Assembly: GCF_001625195.1 (NCBI RefSeq)
Contig: NC_054391.1
Span: forward strand, 7,389,157-7,453,156
Direction of reading: 5' to 3'
DNA length: 64,000 nucleotides
From: Drechmeria coniospora
Taxonomy: Eukaryota > Ascomycota > Sordariomycetes > Hypocreales > Ophiocordycipitaceae
Shown: positions 45,746 to 56,460 of the stretch, in pieces
Layout of the letters: each line of letters opens with the position of its first letter
How positions within the stretch are numbered: position 1 is the first letter of the stretch
Position numbers and translations under genes: made by a program
Notes under the pieces: generated by a model
The model's database searches: none
What the model saw: only the letters and a program-made list of their open reading frames with translations
What the model was told of the DNA's origin: nothing

Positions 45746-46874
45746 GAGTGCGAATTTGGGCCTGAGACGAGCGCTGAGCAGGTTGCTGGTCTGAAAGAGG
45801 TGGACGATGGGAGAGGGGGATATGGATGACGAACGAGGTTTGCACAATTCCTTGATCGCCATGAAATGTACATAGTGTACTTACCAACTCTCTATTAGCG
45901 GGCAACTGTATTGTACCGTACTCCGTACTTGTACTCCACTGTAGGTAATACTGACCACCAACACTCCTGCGTGGGGACATGTGTATTTAGGTGACCGGAG
46001 AGCAGAATATAGGGCACATACAAGTAATCGTGCCACGCCCCACCTAAAGGTGTACTTGGAGTACAAATACGTGCTGGAAGTTGCAGCGACCAACAAATTA
46101 CAGTTACAGTCTACGGGCAATACAGTACATCTGATTGCATGTACTTAGTGATCAGAGTACTGTAGCGGTCGGATAGAAGTGGAGATGCTGTCCCAGGCAC
46201 CACTTACCGTAGTAATCCGTAAGTTAGTACTCCGTACTCCGTACTAGGTACTAGTTACGGATACTATGATATGACTAAGGTGCAAGTACAGTATGCTACA
46301 AGTACAACTACTTTCTGTGTACGGAGTACTCCGTGCTCCGTTCTCGATACTCCGGTAGTGTGTACGGAGGACTATACAACTACCTAGTACTTACTTACAG
46401 TACTTACTTACATAAGTACTTACAGTACAAACCAACACACGAACTTGTACGTACTGACTCCGTACTAGTATGTACTAGATTACTCACATACTGTACAACT
46501 AGGTGTACTTACATGTACTCCCTAAACGGGTCGGGGAAACCTACGCCATCAACTGCCGGCACGATACACATACTAATTCGCCTCCGTCATCACTTCTTCC
46601 GTCGCTCTTCGGTGGATTTGGTTCCAAATACAGCGCCTGCTCCGTGCTCATTGTCTCCTTCTCCCTTGCGCATCATCGACTTCGCCTTCCTCTTGCTCCT
46701 CAGCCTCCTCGCCACGCCTACCGACCTCCCGACCTACAAACCTACCGACCTACGAACCTACGAACCTACCGACGTAGGGACCTACTGGCCTGCTGACCTA
46801 CCATCACCAGTCATCGGCCATGTAGACGGACGCTGCAGCGAAAGCTTCAGCCACTCCAAACACGCCTGCCTGCC
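45746..46874. repeat. Divergent promoter region with GTACTCCGTA-type island (about 45880-46510)
   Basis: Between the PRCC-like and SIN1 starts. Tandem units appear at about 46228-46245 (GTACTCCGTACTCCGTAC) and 46319-46345, plus repeated ACTTACTTACAGT words at 46388-46430. Downstream at about 46727-46803 lies a second, different tandem repeat with an 8-base period (CCTACGAA / CCTACCGA variants) in the probable SIN1 leader. Confidence 0.65.
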
Positions 46875-49487
46875 ATGTCCATCATTCAGCTGGATGAGTA
46901 CGAAAGCGCTCCATGGGCTGACGGCTCCCTTCGGACAGTTCGCTAAGTTGTCTCGCAGGCTTGTGTCATATCAGCTGCGGACGGGCTACCTTAATGAAAT
47001 CGCCGACGGCGTCGGTGAGCGGCTTCTCACCGTGAACGATGCATTCCTCAATTCGACGCCGTTCAAGGCCTCGGGTTGGCGGCCCAGCTCGTCGCACATC
47101 AAGCGCACCCATTCGCCCCCGATCCCGACCGCCGTCGCCTCGGAGTACTTCCAGGCACCGCGTCAGGCTGGCCTGACGCTCGACGATGGCGACGACGATG
47201 GCGGCATGCTCACGGGTGGCGGGGCGGACACCATGGGGCCCGGCATGGCGACTAAGAGGCGCAGGCGTCGGGAGCAGATGGAGGAAGACAGCAGCGATCT
47301 GAGCGACGACAGCGACGACGAGCACGAGCAGCGGGCCGCCCAGCAGATCAAGTTCGCCAAGATGCCCGTCCGACAGCGGGCCGGCTCGTCGCCCATCCAG
47401 GTGTCGTCGCTCAAGCAGCAGCCGTCGCCGCGAAGCAACCGCCGAGGGTCCCAGTCGGCGTTGGAGACGGTGCGTGAGCGGCCTCGTCGCGACACCTTCA
47501 CGAGCAGCTACGTATCGTCCGAGAACGAGTTTGACCTGCCGGCCGCCCACAGGCATCGGGAGGCGGCCCGTGCCGCGGCGAAGGCGCTACGGCTTCAGGA
47601 GAAGATCAGCGAGGAACCGAGGGCCAGCATGCATCGGGCCGACACCGACGGGCCGCCCGAGGAGGACGACGATTCGGACGACGGCTCCGACGTGTCGGGA
47701 GACTACGTCGGCAGCATCGACTCCGCCTCCATCCTGGATGGCGTTGAGAACCCGATGAACGCTTCGCCGACGCAGGCCGTGATCGGCACCCTGCCGCGAA
47801 AGTTTACGAGGCAACCCACGATCCGCCGATCCAACGCGCCCGCCAAGCCGGTCATCCTCGGGGCCCTGCCGCCGCCTCGTCCGATGAGCACCCTCCGACC
47901 GCTCAGCGTCATCCAGCCGCACAGCTTGTTGACGGCGGCGCTCAGGGCGAAGCAGGACAAGCCGTCGGTGCCGTTTCAGAAATTTGCCCACTTCAGCGGC
48001 CAGGGGACGCAGGGATCCATCAACGTCCGCATCTACGCCTCCTTTTCGGACCTGCCGAGCAAGCCGTTCGAGGTTCGCATCCGACCGCGCGTGCAGGACG
48101 GCCAAGGCGCAGAGCGCATCGTCACCGTCGCCGACCTCATCGGGCTCGGCTTGTACAGGTACAACGAGGAGAAACGGGAGCCTCCGCTGGCTCCAGACAA
48201 GGTCAACATCAACTGGTGGACCCTGAGGATGGTGGAGGAGGGAGGCGAAGTGGACGATGACTTCCCGCCCTTTGAGAGGACGAAACCGCTGACGTCGTTC
48301 ACGACGGTCAACAACGCCGGCGCTCGCGGCGGCGGCAGGTTACGATCCAACTCGAAGGCTTTCGACGACTTTGCCCTGGTGCCCGCGACGAAGAAGGAGT
48401 TTGACGAGAACGCGGCGCTGACGCCGCAGGAGGACGGCGGCGAGGATGACGAGGAGCCGGGCCCGGCGGCGGGGGCGGCGGTGCAGGGTGCCGGTCGGGA
48501 AGCCGATGGGAATCTCAGGATCGCGCCAGCCGCCGGCGTCTCACCGGCGCCCCCGGTGGCCGAGGCGCCGGCGAGACCGAGGCAGAACCCGATTGTGTTT
48601 ACGACGTACCGGTCCAACACGCCGCTGGCGGATGCGCCGCAGGCTCCGGCGGCCGCCCCCAACACGATGCGCGGCCAGCAGAAGCTGCTCCGGGTCCACC
48701 TCCTGTCGGCCGACGTGCCGTCGGGGCAGATGGTGACGGTCGACGTCACGACGGACACGTACCTCGCCGAGGTACTGGATCTCGTCTGCCGCAAGAGGCA
48801 GCTCGACAAGGCGAACCACGTGCTCAAGCTGCCGGGCTCGGGAGCCGTCGTCATGATCGACCGGCCCGTGTCGTCGATCGGAAACGTGTCCGACCTCGAG
48901 CTCTACCGACGACGGTTCGCGACCGACGGTCCCTTGAGCATGACGGGTTCGCCGAGCGGCGCGTCGCCGAAGCCGATGCCGCTCGGCGACGGCCAGGGCG
49001 TGGCGCAGCGCAAGGGCCACAAGAAAGGCCAGGTTCAGGGGCCGCACCCGCTCGCGCGGGAGACGCCGAAGCAGGACGAGCTGGCAAACGCCAACTACAA
49101 GAAGTACACGGTCTGGCGGAAGCAGCCGATGCGCCTCGTCGGCATGAGCGAGCGGATCCTCGTCATCGACGGCGAGTACATCCACATCGTGCCGGCGTCG
49201 GGCGGCAAGGCGGTGCACGACGGAACCGGCAAGACGACGACGGTGCACTTTAGCAACGTCATCGGGTGCAAGGTGCCGCGGAAGCACCCGACGAACGTCA
49301 AGGTACGTGGCGAGAAGGCGGGCGGTTTTCGATGGACGCCAGACTGACGTCGGATTGTCGGAAACAGCTCGTCATCTACAAGGCCACGGAAAGCAAGCGA
49401 TATGACTTTGAGGCCCGAGGCGCAGACGAAGCGGCCGAGATTGTGGCGGAGCTGAAGAAGGGCATCTCGCCCTATCGCGAGGTGTAA
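46875..49487 (+). CDS. SIN1: TORC2 subunit SIN1/Avo1
   Basis: Three exons: 46875-46897, 46959-49302, 49368-49487 (828 aa). SIN1/Avo1 scaffolds TOR complex 2 and presents AGC kinases at the plasma membrane. Seen: the spliced N-terminus [19 protein letters not shown], matching fungal Sin1; RRLIS-type segment [17 protein letters not shown]; a disordered Arg/Ser/Asp-rich stretch (about 75-340); the CRIM domain (about 345-480: [40 protein letters not shown]); a Ras-binding-like domain (about 583-650: [36 protein letters not shown]); and a PH domain (about 721-828: [22 protein letters not shown], and the end [15 protein letters not shown]). The first exon codes for under 8 residues and was set from a GTACGA donor, CTAAG branch and CGCAG acceptor. 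The domain order is complete. Confidence 0.93.
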
Positions 49488-49569
49488 GTTGGGGTTGCGT
49501 CAGGCGTCGCAAGACTAGGCGATGCCGGAAAGAGAGACGACTACACTTGCATCTACAGACACGCAAATG

Positions 49570-49862
49570 TACGGATGGGTGGATGGGTAGGTGGATGGGT
49601 GGGTGGATGGATGGGTGGATGGATGGATGGGTGGATGGATGGATGGGTGGATGGGTGGATGGGTAGATGGGTGGATGGGTGGATGGGTAGATGGGTAGAT
49701 GGGTGGATGGGTGGATGGGTAGATAGGTGGATGGATGGATGGATGGATGGATGTCGGTGCTGATGGGTAGATGGGTTGATGGGTAGATGGGTTGATGGGT
49801 AGATGGGTGGATGGGTGGATGGGTGGATGGGTAGATGGGTGGATGGATGGATGGATGTCGGT
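49570..49862 (+). repeat. GGATGGGT-type minisatellite
   Basis: About 290 bases built from GGAT and GGGT tetramers (mostly GGATGGGT, some GTAGATGG), starting 80 bases after the SIN1 stop codon. The interrupter ATGTCGGTGC occurs twice (near 49752 and 49856), so about 100 bases were duplicated as a block. Runs of GGG spaced by five bases fit the G-quadruplex consensus on the plus strand. Confidence 0.9.
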
Positions 49863-51024
49863 GCGAGGCTGTACAGGTATTATATGTATTTGTGCCAGAC
49901 GAATGCAGGCCAACAAGCACCTTCCGGCGCGGTACTACCAGATTTCTGCGTACGCCTTCGTCCCAGTGACGAGCACCAAACACTAGGCAGATCGGCAGCT
50001 CATATATGTGGTAGAGTCAGAGCTGGATACCAGCAGGTTGGCTTCAGTTCCGGCCAAGCGTTGGCGCGCCATAGACCAAGAACGCGGGATCATCCACCCC
50101 CACGTTCACGCTAGACAATGTTGATCATGATTCGATGGGGATCAAGTGTAAGCATATCTGGTAGCTTCACGTGCAAGTCCATGCCCTCCTTGCAAGTTGC
50201 CAACGGCATCGTCAAGGTGTGAGCATTTGGGGCCACAGGTCGTCGTCATGAATCATTGCCAAGCCTGCTAGGGGTCGCATCTTTGTAGGAGGCGGGTGAT
50301 CATTGGAGTGGCGCAGCTGTGGTTGAGCCGTGGCTCGGCCGCTATTAATAGTCGTGTTTATACCGGCTGACGTAAGGACCTGTGGCGCTCCGCTCACGAA
50401 GCATCAAGGCTTCATCGTCATTGTCTACGTCAATCTACAGTAGCATCCCAGTGGACAGCTCGATGCGGAATGCATACTCCACGCAGAGAACTGCTACTGA
50501 CCCGATATACCATGGCGCACCCAGCGCCCAACCCCCCCCTCTCTGCCGACCAGGGTAGCTGGGCAAGCTGGGTACGTTCGTGACGCTTGTGCTAACCAAT
50601 GCTGGGTTGACTTACTCGTGCTAGCTGGCACATCCCAGGAGTAGCGCTCATGCAAAAGCAATTTCGTGTGTGTGCGAGTGTTCCATACTCCGTACGTGCG
50701 GTGTGCACGGGGCCACCAGCCAGCACCTTGGTGATATGGCTTCGTCTTGCTGCTGAATACGAGGATGGGTTGTCGCATTACCTCAACCTTTCCATTATAA
50801 GTACATACATACGACGGCCCTCCCTAGACATCGGCTCGCGTCCCGCCATTCTCCCCCATACCCAAGCCCCCCTTCCCCTGGACTACAAGCACGCTTCCCG
50901 CCTCTTGCATGCCAGTCCCCGTTGCATATTTACCTGTTGCTCTCCGCCCCTCTCCCGTCGTCTCTGCCTCCGCCTTGGCGATTCTCGACCAACCGACAGC
51001 CGCGCCCGTTCAACCGTCGTCATC
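49863..51024. other. Intergenic before GPI-protein gene
   Basis: About 1.1 kb with no recognisable gene. One CATACTCCGTACGTGC word lies near 50687. The last 200 bases are the C/T-rich promoter and leader of the GPI-protein gene. Confidence 0.5.
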
Positions 51025-51576
51025 ATGAAGTTCTCCACGTTCGCCGTCGTCGCCTGGGCCGCTGCCGTCCAGGTAATACCATGCTTGTCCCGACCAACCT
51101 CATCCGTTCTCCGTGCGCTAACGTCATGGTGAATGCAGGCCAACCCTGAGCCCACACCGATGCCTGACATCATCGCCGACGCGTCCAGCTTCATCGGAAA
51201 CGCGATCCCCAACGCGGCGACCTTCATCAGCGGCATCGCCCCCGCGGCAGGTGGCATCATCTCGGACGCCAAGTCGATCGCGAGCAAGGTCGTGCCCGGC
51301 CTCGGCTCCGAGTGGGCCAGCATCACGAGCAGCTTCGGCGCCAAGCAGTCGAGCCTCAGCAGCGTCCTCGCCACCGCCACCGACAACGCGGTCAAGAGCA
51401 GCATCAACGCCGAGCTCAGCAAGGCCGCGGCCGGGCTCGCCGCCGCCAGCAACAGCCTCGTTGCCGCCGCCACCACCACCTCGAGCAGCTCGGCGGGAGC
51501 GGCGGCGCCTGCGCAGACGGGCGTCGTCGCCATCGGTGCCCTCCTAGGCGGTGCCGCCGTCCTCGCCAACATGTAG
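51025..51576 (+). CDS. Small secreted GPI-anchored protein
   Basis: Two exons, 51025-51072 and 51139-51576, around a 66-nt intron (GTAATA, branch GCTAAC, acceptor TGCAG); 161 aa. Seen: a signal peptide MKFSTFAVVAWAAAVQA with likely cleavage before NPEPTP. The mature part is rich in Ala, Ser, Ile and Gly with amphipathic stretches (ASSFIGNAIPNAATFISGIA). A Ser/Thr/Ala-rich segment TTTSSSSAGAAAP precedes a hydrophobic tail VVAIGALLGGAAVLANM, the pattern of a GPI-anchor signal. It has no cysteine in the mature region, unlike CFEM proteins or hydrophobins. It probably sits at the plasma membrane or cell wall; function unknown. Confidence 0.8.
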
Positions 51577-51902
51577 AGGGAAAATGATGGCTCGTCGTCA
51601 CTTGCGACGACGGATGACCAGAGACGCCAGCCAAGGCGCGATCCGAAGCCTCGATCCGAGCCAGCATTTTCCGGGGCCGACGCACGAGCTTTGTCAAGCA
51701 ACAAGGATGAGATTCGCGTCATCTCCGAACAACGTTCATTTGGGGGCAGTGGAAACGGACGGACGGACGGACGGACGGCCGACCAACAGGCCAACGTTGC
51801 TCTTCGTCGAAGCTGCGGATGACGGTGCACGAGTTTGAGCCCGTCGTCATGTGCATCACGAGGCAGACGCAAAATGCACCATCGTTTCTCGAACGCGTAA
51901 TC
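51577..51902. other. Short convergent gap with GGAC repeat
   Basis: Shared 3' flank of the GPI-protein and NFKBIL1-like genes. A (GGAC)n microsatellite lies at about 51754-51778. Confidence 0.6.
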
Positions 51903-53015
51903 TCATCCTTTGTCCGCCCGCAACTCTCGCCACAGTCGGTCAATGATCTGGAATATGGCCGTCACGTCTCTCATGATGTCGTCGTCCACTTGCCCGCCCA
52001 GCCGTTGCTGAATCTTGTCGGGGTGCCACCGCACCCGCTCCTCCTTGAGCTTGGCCTCGAATGCGCCCTCGCCCACCTCGGCGAGGTTCAGGCCCTGGGT
52101 GAAAAAGGTGCGGACGTGCTGCTCGTCAATGCCCATGCGGCCGCTCTTGTTTGGCCACGGGAGATTCGGAGGCGAGCCGTCCCACCCGGCCCAAGCCGAC
52201 GTGTACTTGTCCCACAACTCGGCCCAGGCCTTGCGCTCCCTGCGTTGCTGTCCGCGACGCAGGCTACGCTCCATTTCCTCTCGGATCGCGCCGTCCCTTC
52301 TCTCGCACTCCTCCTGCGCCTTGCGCCTCTCGTGCGATTCTTTCTCTCGTCGGCTCCGAGCCTCCTCCCGTCGCGCCTTCTCCTCCAGCAGGCCGGCGTG
52401 AGTCTTTTCAAACATCTTCTGGCGCACGTACGCCGAGTACTCCTCGTCCGTCATGCGCTCCAGCTCACCCTGCGGCCCAACCTTGTCCTTGGCGTAGACG
52501 TGGATCGGCTGGCCGTAGACGTGCTCCCAGTACATGGCCGCATCGTCGTCGGCCATGGCGTCGAAGAGTGATTCCCGAAAGGCGGCATCCGGGTCTAGGG
52601 GTGCGGCTTCGTGTATGTTGGTAGGCGTCGGCGATCTGCGTCGGCGGCGGCGGCCGTGTCGGTGACGACGGTGGCTGTCACGCACGTCACCTTCGACTTG
52701 GGCATCTTCGCGAACCGCGTCGGGGTCGGAGGAACGGTGGCGATGCCGCCGACGCTGTCCGTCTTTCTTGAGCTTTAGTCGGGTAGGCCTCGGCTGCAGC
52801 GTGTCCGCATGCTTGCCATCGGGTTCACCACGCGTCGGAGATGCGTCTCGAGTAACGGTGGACCGGCGGCGGCGTCGGTGACTGCTTCGGTCGTCTCTGC
52901 TCCGACTGCTGCTCCGGCTTCGGCTTCTCCGTCCGCTTCGATCTTTGACGGGTCTATCTTGGTTCAAGGATGACAAAAGATACTGCCTCCTGTCCGATGG
53001 GCGCGCGTCGCACAT
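51903..53015 (-). CDS. NFKBIL1-like protein with SR-rich N-terminus
   Basis: Open frame of 370 aa from the ATG at 53015 (MCDARPSDRRQ). Seen: a strongly basic Arg/Ser-rich N-terminal third (RRSRSRSSSRSRDDR, RRRHRHRSS, RRHRHGRRRRRRS), typical of splicing-associated proteins. A conserved central part follows: DPDAAFRESLFDAMADDDA, YWEHVYGQPIHVY and a long charged helix rich in Glu/Arg. The C-terminus is a J-like segment LKEERVRWHPDKIQQRLGGQ then IFQIIDRLWREL. The last two match NF-kappa-B inhibitor-like 1 homologues, which in plants and animals associate with splicing factors. Ankyrin repeats of the animal protein are not seen. A nuclear, splicing-linked role is inferred. Confidence 0.78.
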   Translation of the reverse strand: MCDARPSDRRQYLLSSLNQDRPVKDRSGRRSRSRSSSRSRDDRSSHRRRRRSTVTRDASPTRGEPDGKHADTLQPRPTRLKLKKDGQRRRHRHRSSDPDAVREDAQVEGDVRDSHRRHRHGRRRRRRSPTPTNIHEAAPLDPDAAFRESLFDAMADDDAAMYWEHVYGQPIHVYAKDKVGPQGELERMTDEEYSAYVRQKMFEKTHAGLLEEKARREEARSRREKESHERRKAQEECERRDGAIREEMERSLRRGQQRRERKAWAELWDKYTSAWAGWDGSPPNLPWPNKSGRMGIDEQHVRTFFTQGLNLAEVGEGAFEAKLKEERVRWHPDKIQQRLGGQVDDDIMRDVTAIFQIIDRLWRELRADKG

Positions 53016-54870
53016 GGCCACAACAGTACATCATCCTCGTCTCCAATTCTGTCGCAGCGACCAGCACTGGATGGGAAGCGTTGGAGTCGGGAGGCGTTGG
53101 ACGTTGGGTCTGGTTGAAGGAAGAAAAAAACAGCAGATGCCGTACGAAAATGGGTGGACGTTGGCCAAGTGGATTCTGGCTGGCTAAGTCGATGGGTTGT
53201 GATGGGTACTACTTAGGTGTACTCCGTACAGTAAGTAAGTACGTCCTTAAGGTACTTAATTACATGTACTCGAGCTACTACTACATCTACTACTATAATT
53301 GCGGAGTTTCAATACTTTCAGCACATGCCTGCCTCCACTTATGGAGGAGTGCAGAGTACTTACATGTACTTGCTTACAACGACACCCTGTAGTGCTCCGT
53401 ACTTGGACACCAACAAGTATTAATGTTACTGTACAATAATTGCTCCCTAGTACTGTACTCCGTAGTATTCTGCATTATGACTTGACAAAAACTTGCTTGC
53501 TACCAATATCGCGAGTACTGCACACCGAAGTAAGTAATACTGTTCAAGCTACAGCATTCATCAAAGCACTGTCCTCCGTACCATGCAGATTTTGCACGGA
53601 GCCTGGGTACAGTACTAGGTAGTTACTTAGATGTTGCAAGTATTATACCAGTACAGGATAGACTCCAGTGCGACGCAGCTACTGTACTTAGGTGTACGTA
53701 CATCTGCATGTACGGAGTACACGTACGTACAGTACAGTGAAATTACAATACAAACACAAGTACTCCGTAAGTACTTACAGTAAGTTGTCATTACAGTACA
53801 TACTTAAGTACAGGACTTAGGTGTACTTGCACTCCGTACTATTAGTCCTTTATTCCTTGGTTAACCGCACTCGCATGCGCATGGTAATGCTACCTAGACA
53901 AGTAGTTGTAGTTGTAAATATACTGTAGGCGTACCCAAGTACATGTACCGTATTTACAAGTAATACCTGCGTAGTATATACATCAAATGCCTCTGCACCT
54001 GTCGCCGGTACTTATTTTCAGGCTATTGCTACTACCCCTGAGAGGTCCAGGAGGTGCCTCCCTTGGCTTATAGTCGGGCACATCGACATGCGCTACTTGT
54101 AAACGCAAGTAAGTATATGGAGTAGTGCCGAGCAGAATACATGTGCGGTTCGGAGTACTTGCATTGTTGCACCTTTGGTACTCCGTGCTCCGAATGGGGT
54201 ACGCTGAAGGTAATATTAATACTTGTACAAAACAAAGCGCACCTCCTCAGGCGCTTGGCCAGGTACTTGGCATTGCTGGCCGTTGCGCACTTGCACCAGA
54301 CGCCGAGGCACTCGGAGTGAGTAGTCAGCCAATGTAACCAGTCAGTGGTGCCTGGGAGTGGAGACGCGCAGACACCAGGACGCCAGGGCGCCAGCCTCCA
54401 TTCAGCACCAACCGCGGCGAGTCGCGCAAAGTGCCGCAGGGAGCGAGCTGGCCGGCGAGCGGGCCGAAGGGGTGTTCGTTGCCGAGAGCTGCAATAGGGT
54501 GGATTGTGGACGCCCTGATTGCTGCTGGCTTGTCGCAGAGGCGCAAGGAAGCCAACCCATCTATTACCTCCACGTTGACGTTACGCGTTTGATGCCCTCC
54601 ACCTGCCACCTACTCCTAATTACTCCCTACCCCCTACTCCCTATTGTCCGCTACCTCCTCGCAACCTACGATTACTGCCTCGTCTATTCTCGTCTGGTTC
54701 TCGACACCGGCCGGTGCTAGTTCTGCCCTCTTCATTCGTACACTCAACCGAGCCGCGGTGATGGTGACAATGTCACGCAGCGCATAATCAGATCCCGCCT
54801 CATCATCTCATTCGCTGCACCCGAGTCCCAGCGCAACAACAAAGGACGACAAAACGCAAGGTATCCCATC
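53016..54870. repeat. Divergent promoter region with GTACTCCGTA-type island (about 53190-54200)
   Basis: No gene in about 1.85 kb between the NFKBIL1-like and ZIP starts. The island is dense in GTACTCCGTA, AAGTACTTACAG, ATGTACGGAGTAC and TACAGTAC words (for example 53218-53245, 53705-53790). From 54300 to 54870 the sequence is ordinary and serves as the ZIP gene promoter and leader. Confidence 0.6.
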
Positions 54871-56460
54871 ATGGGGGGCATGCTGCTCCTTCTGGCGCTA
54901 TGCGTACGTCCGCCACTCTCTTCCGCCTGCCTGTGAAGATTCGGCTCTGGCTGACAATGTACCCGTCCAGGTGGTCATGGCTTTGGCGTGAGTGGAGGGC
55001 CCTCCATCCTGACCGTCGGCCTTTGGGGAGCCTCGCTAACCTTGCCAGCTCGTTCTTCGCCGGAGCTCTGCCTCTATCCATGACATTGACACAGTCGCAG
55101 CTGCGCCTGATAACCAGCATCGGTGTCGGCATCCTCGTCGGCACCTCCCTCATTGTCATTATTCCCGAGGGGATCGAGGCCGCCGCCATGGCAACATCGC
55201 CCTCCCACATCCACAACGCTCGCAGCTTGGCAACGAGGGCCCCTTGGAAGTTTGCCATGGAAAAGCGACAGGTTCACGAAAGCACGACGCCCGCAATCGT
55301 GGCCGCGAAGCGCGACGCGGTGTCGGGCGATGCCCTGCGCCAGTTGGTATCCAACGCCGCGACGCCCTTGACGGCCCCTGCATCGGTGAGGAAGAGAGAA
55401 GGCGGGCGGGCGGTCGACGACTCTGAGCCCGCCACCACGATGCCAAGAAAGGTCGCCGGAGAGGGCGAAGAGGACAAGGGCGAGGGCAAGAAGGGGAAGG
55501 AGAAGGAAAAGGAGAAGGAGAAGGAAAAGGAGAAGGAGAAGGAGGGCGACGAGGAGGGCGGTGTCGAGGGCGACGGGGACGGGGACGGGGACGGAGATGC
55601 GAAGCACGAGGAGCACTTCAGCATCCCAGGCTTCGAGGTTGGCTTTTCCATGGTCTTGGGCTTCGTCCTCATGTTCCTCATCGACAGAATACCCCGGCAC
55701 GCGACCGAGACCTTTCAATCCAGCGCCGAGACGACGCACATGAGCCTCGATAACCTCGGAAGCGGCGATGGCGCCGGCGATCCCGAATCCGTCGGCTTCC
55801 TCGACACTCTGGCGCCGACGCCGAGAAGCTCGCGCAGCATGGCGACGACCATGGGACTCGTCATCCACGCGGCCGCCGACGGCATCGCCATGGGCGCATC
55901 GTCGGCCTCGTCCAACATGAGACTGGGCTTCATCATCTTCATCGCCATCATGATTCACAAGGCCCCTGCCGCTTTTGGATTGACCTCGATACTCCTGCGG
56001 CAAGGGCTGTCGAAGCGTGCGGCGAGGGGACACTTGATCATCTTCAGCCTCGCCGCCCCCGCCGGCGCCTTGTTGACCGGCATGCTGGTCAGAGTCCTGG
56101 GCGGCGACCACATCGAGGGCGAGCACGGCCAGTGGTGGACCGGCATGCTGCTGCTCTTTTCCGGCGGGACATTCTTGTGAGTGACGCGACGCCTGCCTTC
56201 CCGACCGATGTCGGTCAGCGCCCGAGATGGGTCCCGAGTTGCTGACGGACGGCAGATACGTCGCCATGCATGCCATGCAAGAAGAAGGTTCCCTGCAGCC
56301 GGTCAATGAGCTTGGTCCGGGAACCAACGGCTACACGGAAGGGCCGTCGGCGAACGGGCAGCGGAAGATGAGGGGTCCTCAGATGCGCGACACGCTCGCC
56401 ACCGTGGCGGGCATGTTTTTGCCGCTCGTCACGCAGCTGGGGGGGCACCACCACCATTGA
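54871..56460 (+). CDS. ZIP family metal transporter (ZIP9/Atx2-like)
   Basis: Four exons: 54871-54903, 54971-54987 (17 nt), 55049-56176, 56256-56460 (460 aa; introns 67, 61 and 79 nt). It should move Zn2+ or Mn2+ into the cytosol, probably from the Golgi, as ZIP9 and yeast Atx2 do. Seen: a first TM rebuilt as MLLLLALCVVMALASFFAGA followed by LPLSM; TM2 LITSIGVGILVGTSLIVIIP; the metal-site TM4 TTMGLVIHAAADGIAMGA and TM5 IFIAIMIHKAPAAFGL with their His residues; and further TMs up to the C-terminus. The TM3-preceding loop is expanded with a (KE)n run (about 55494-55550) and a (GD)n run (55570-55600). The protein ends in four His. Both loops are likely cytosolic or luminal and metal-responsive; that is inference. 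Confidence 0.9.

Noticed and set aside
48541..49287. 248-codon minus-strand frame opposite SIN1
   Set aside because: Antisense shadow of the RBD/PH coding region with no recognisable motif.
49372..49983. Minus-strand frame with [12 protein letters not shown] repeats
   Set aside because: Produced by the tetranucleotide minisatellite; no start context, signal or flanking domain supports a gene.
55074..56327. 417-codon minus-strand frame opposite the ZIP gene
   Set aside because: It mirrors the KE/GD repeats (giving Leu and Val runs) and has no domain. The plus strand is clearly the transporter.
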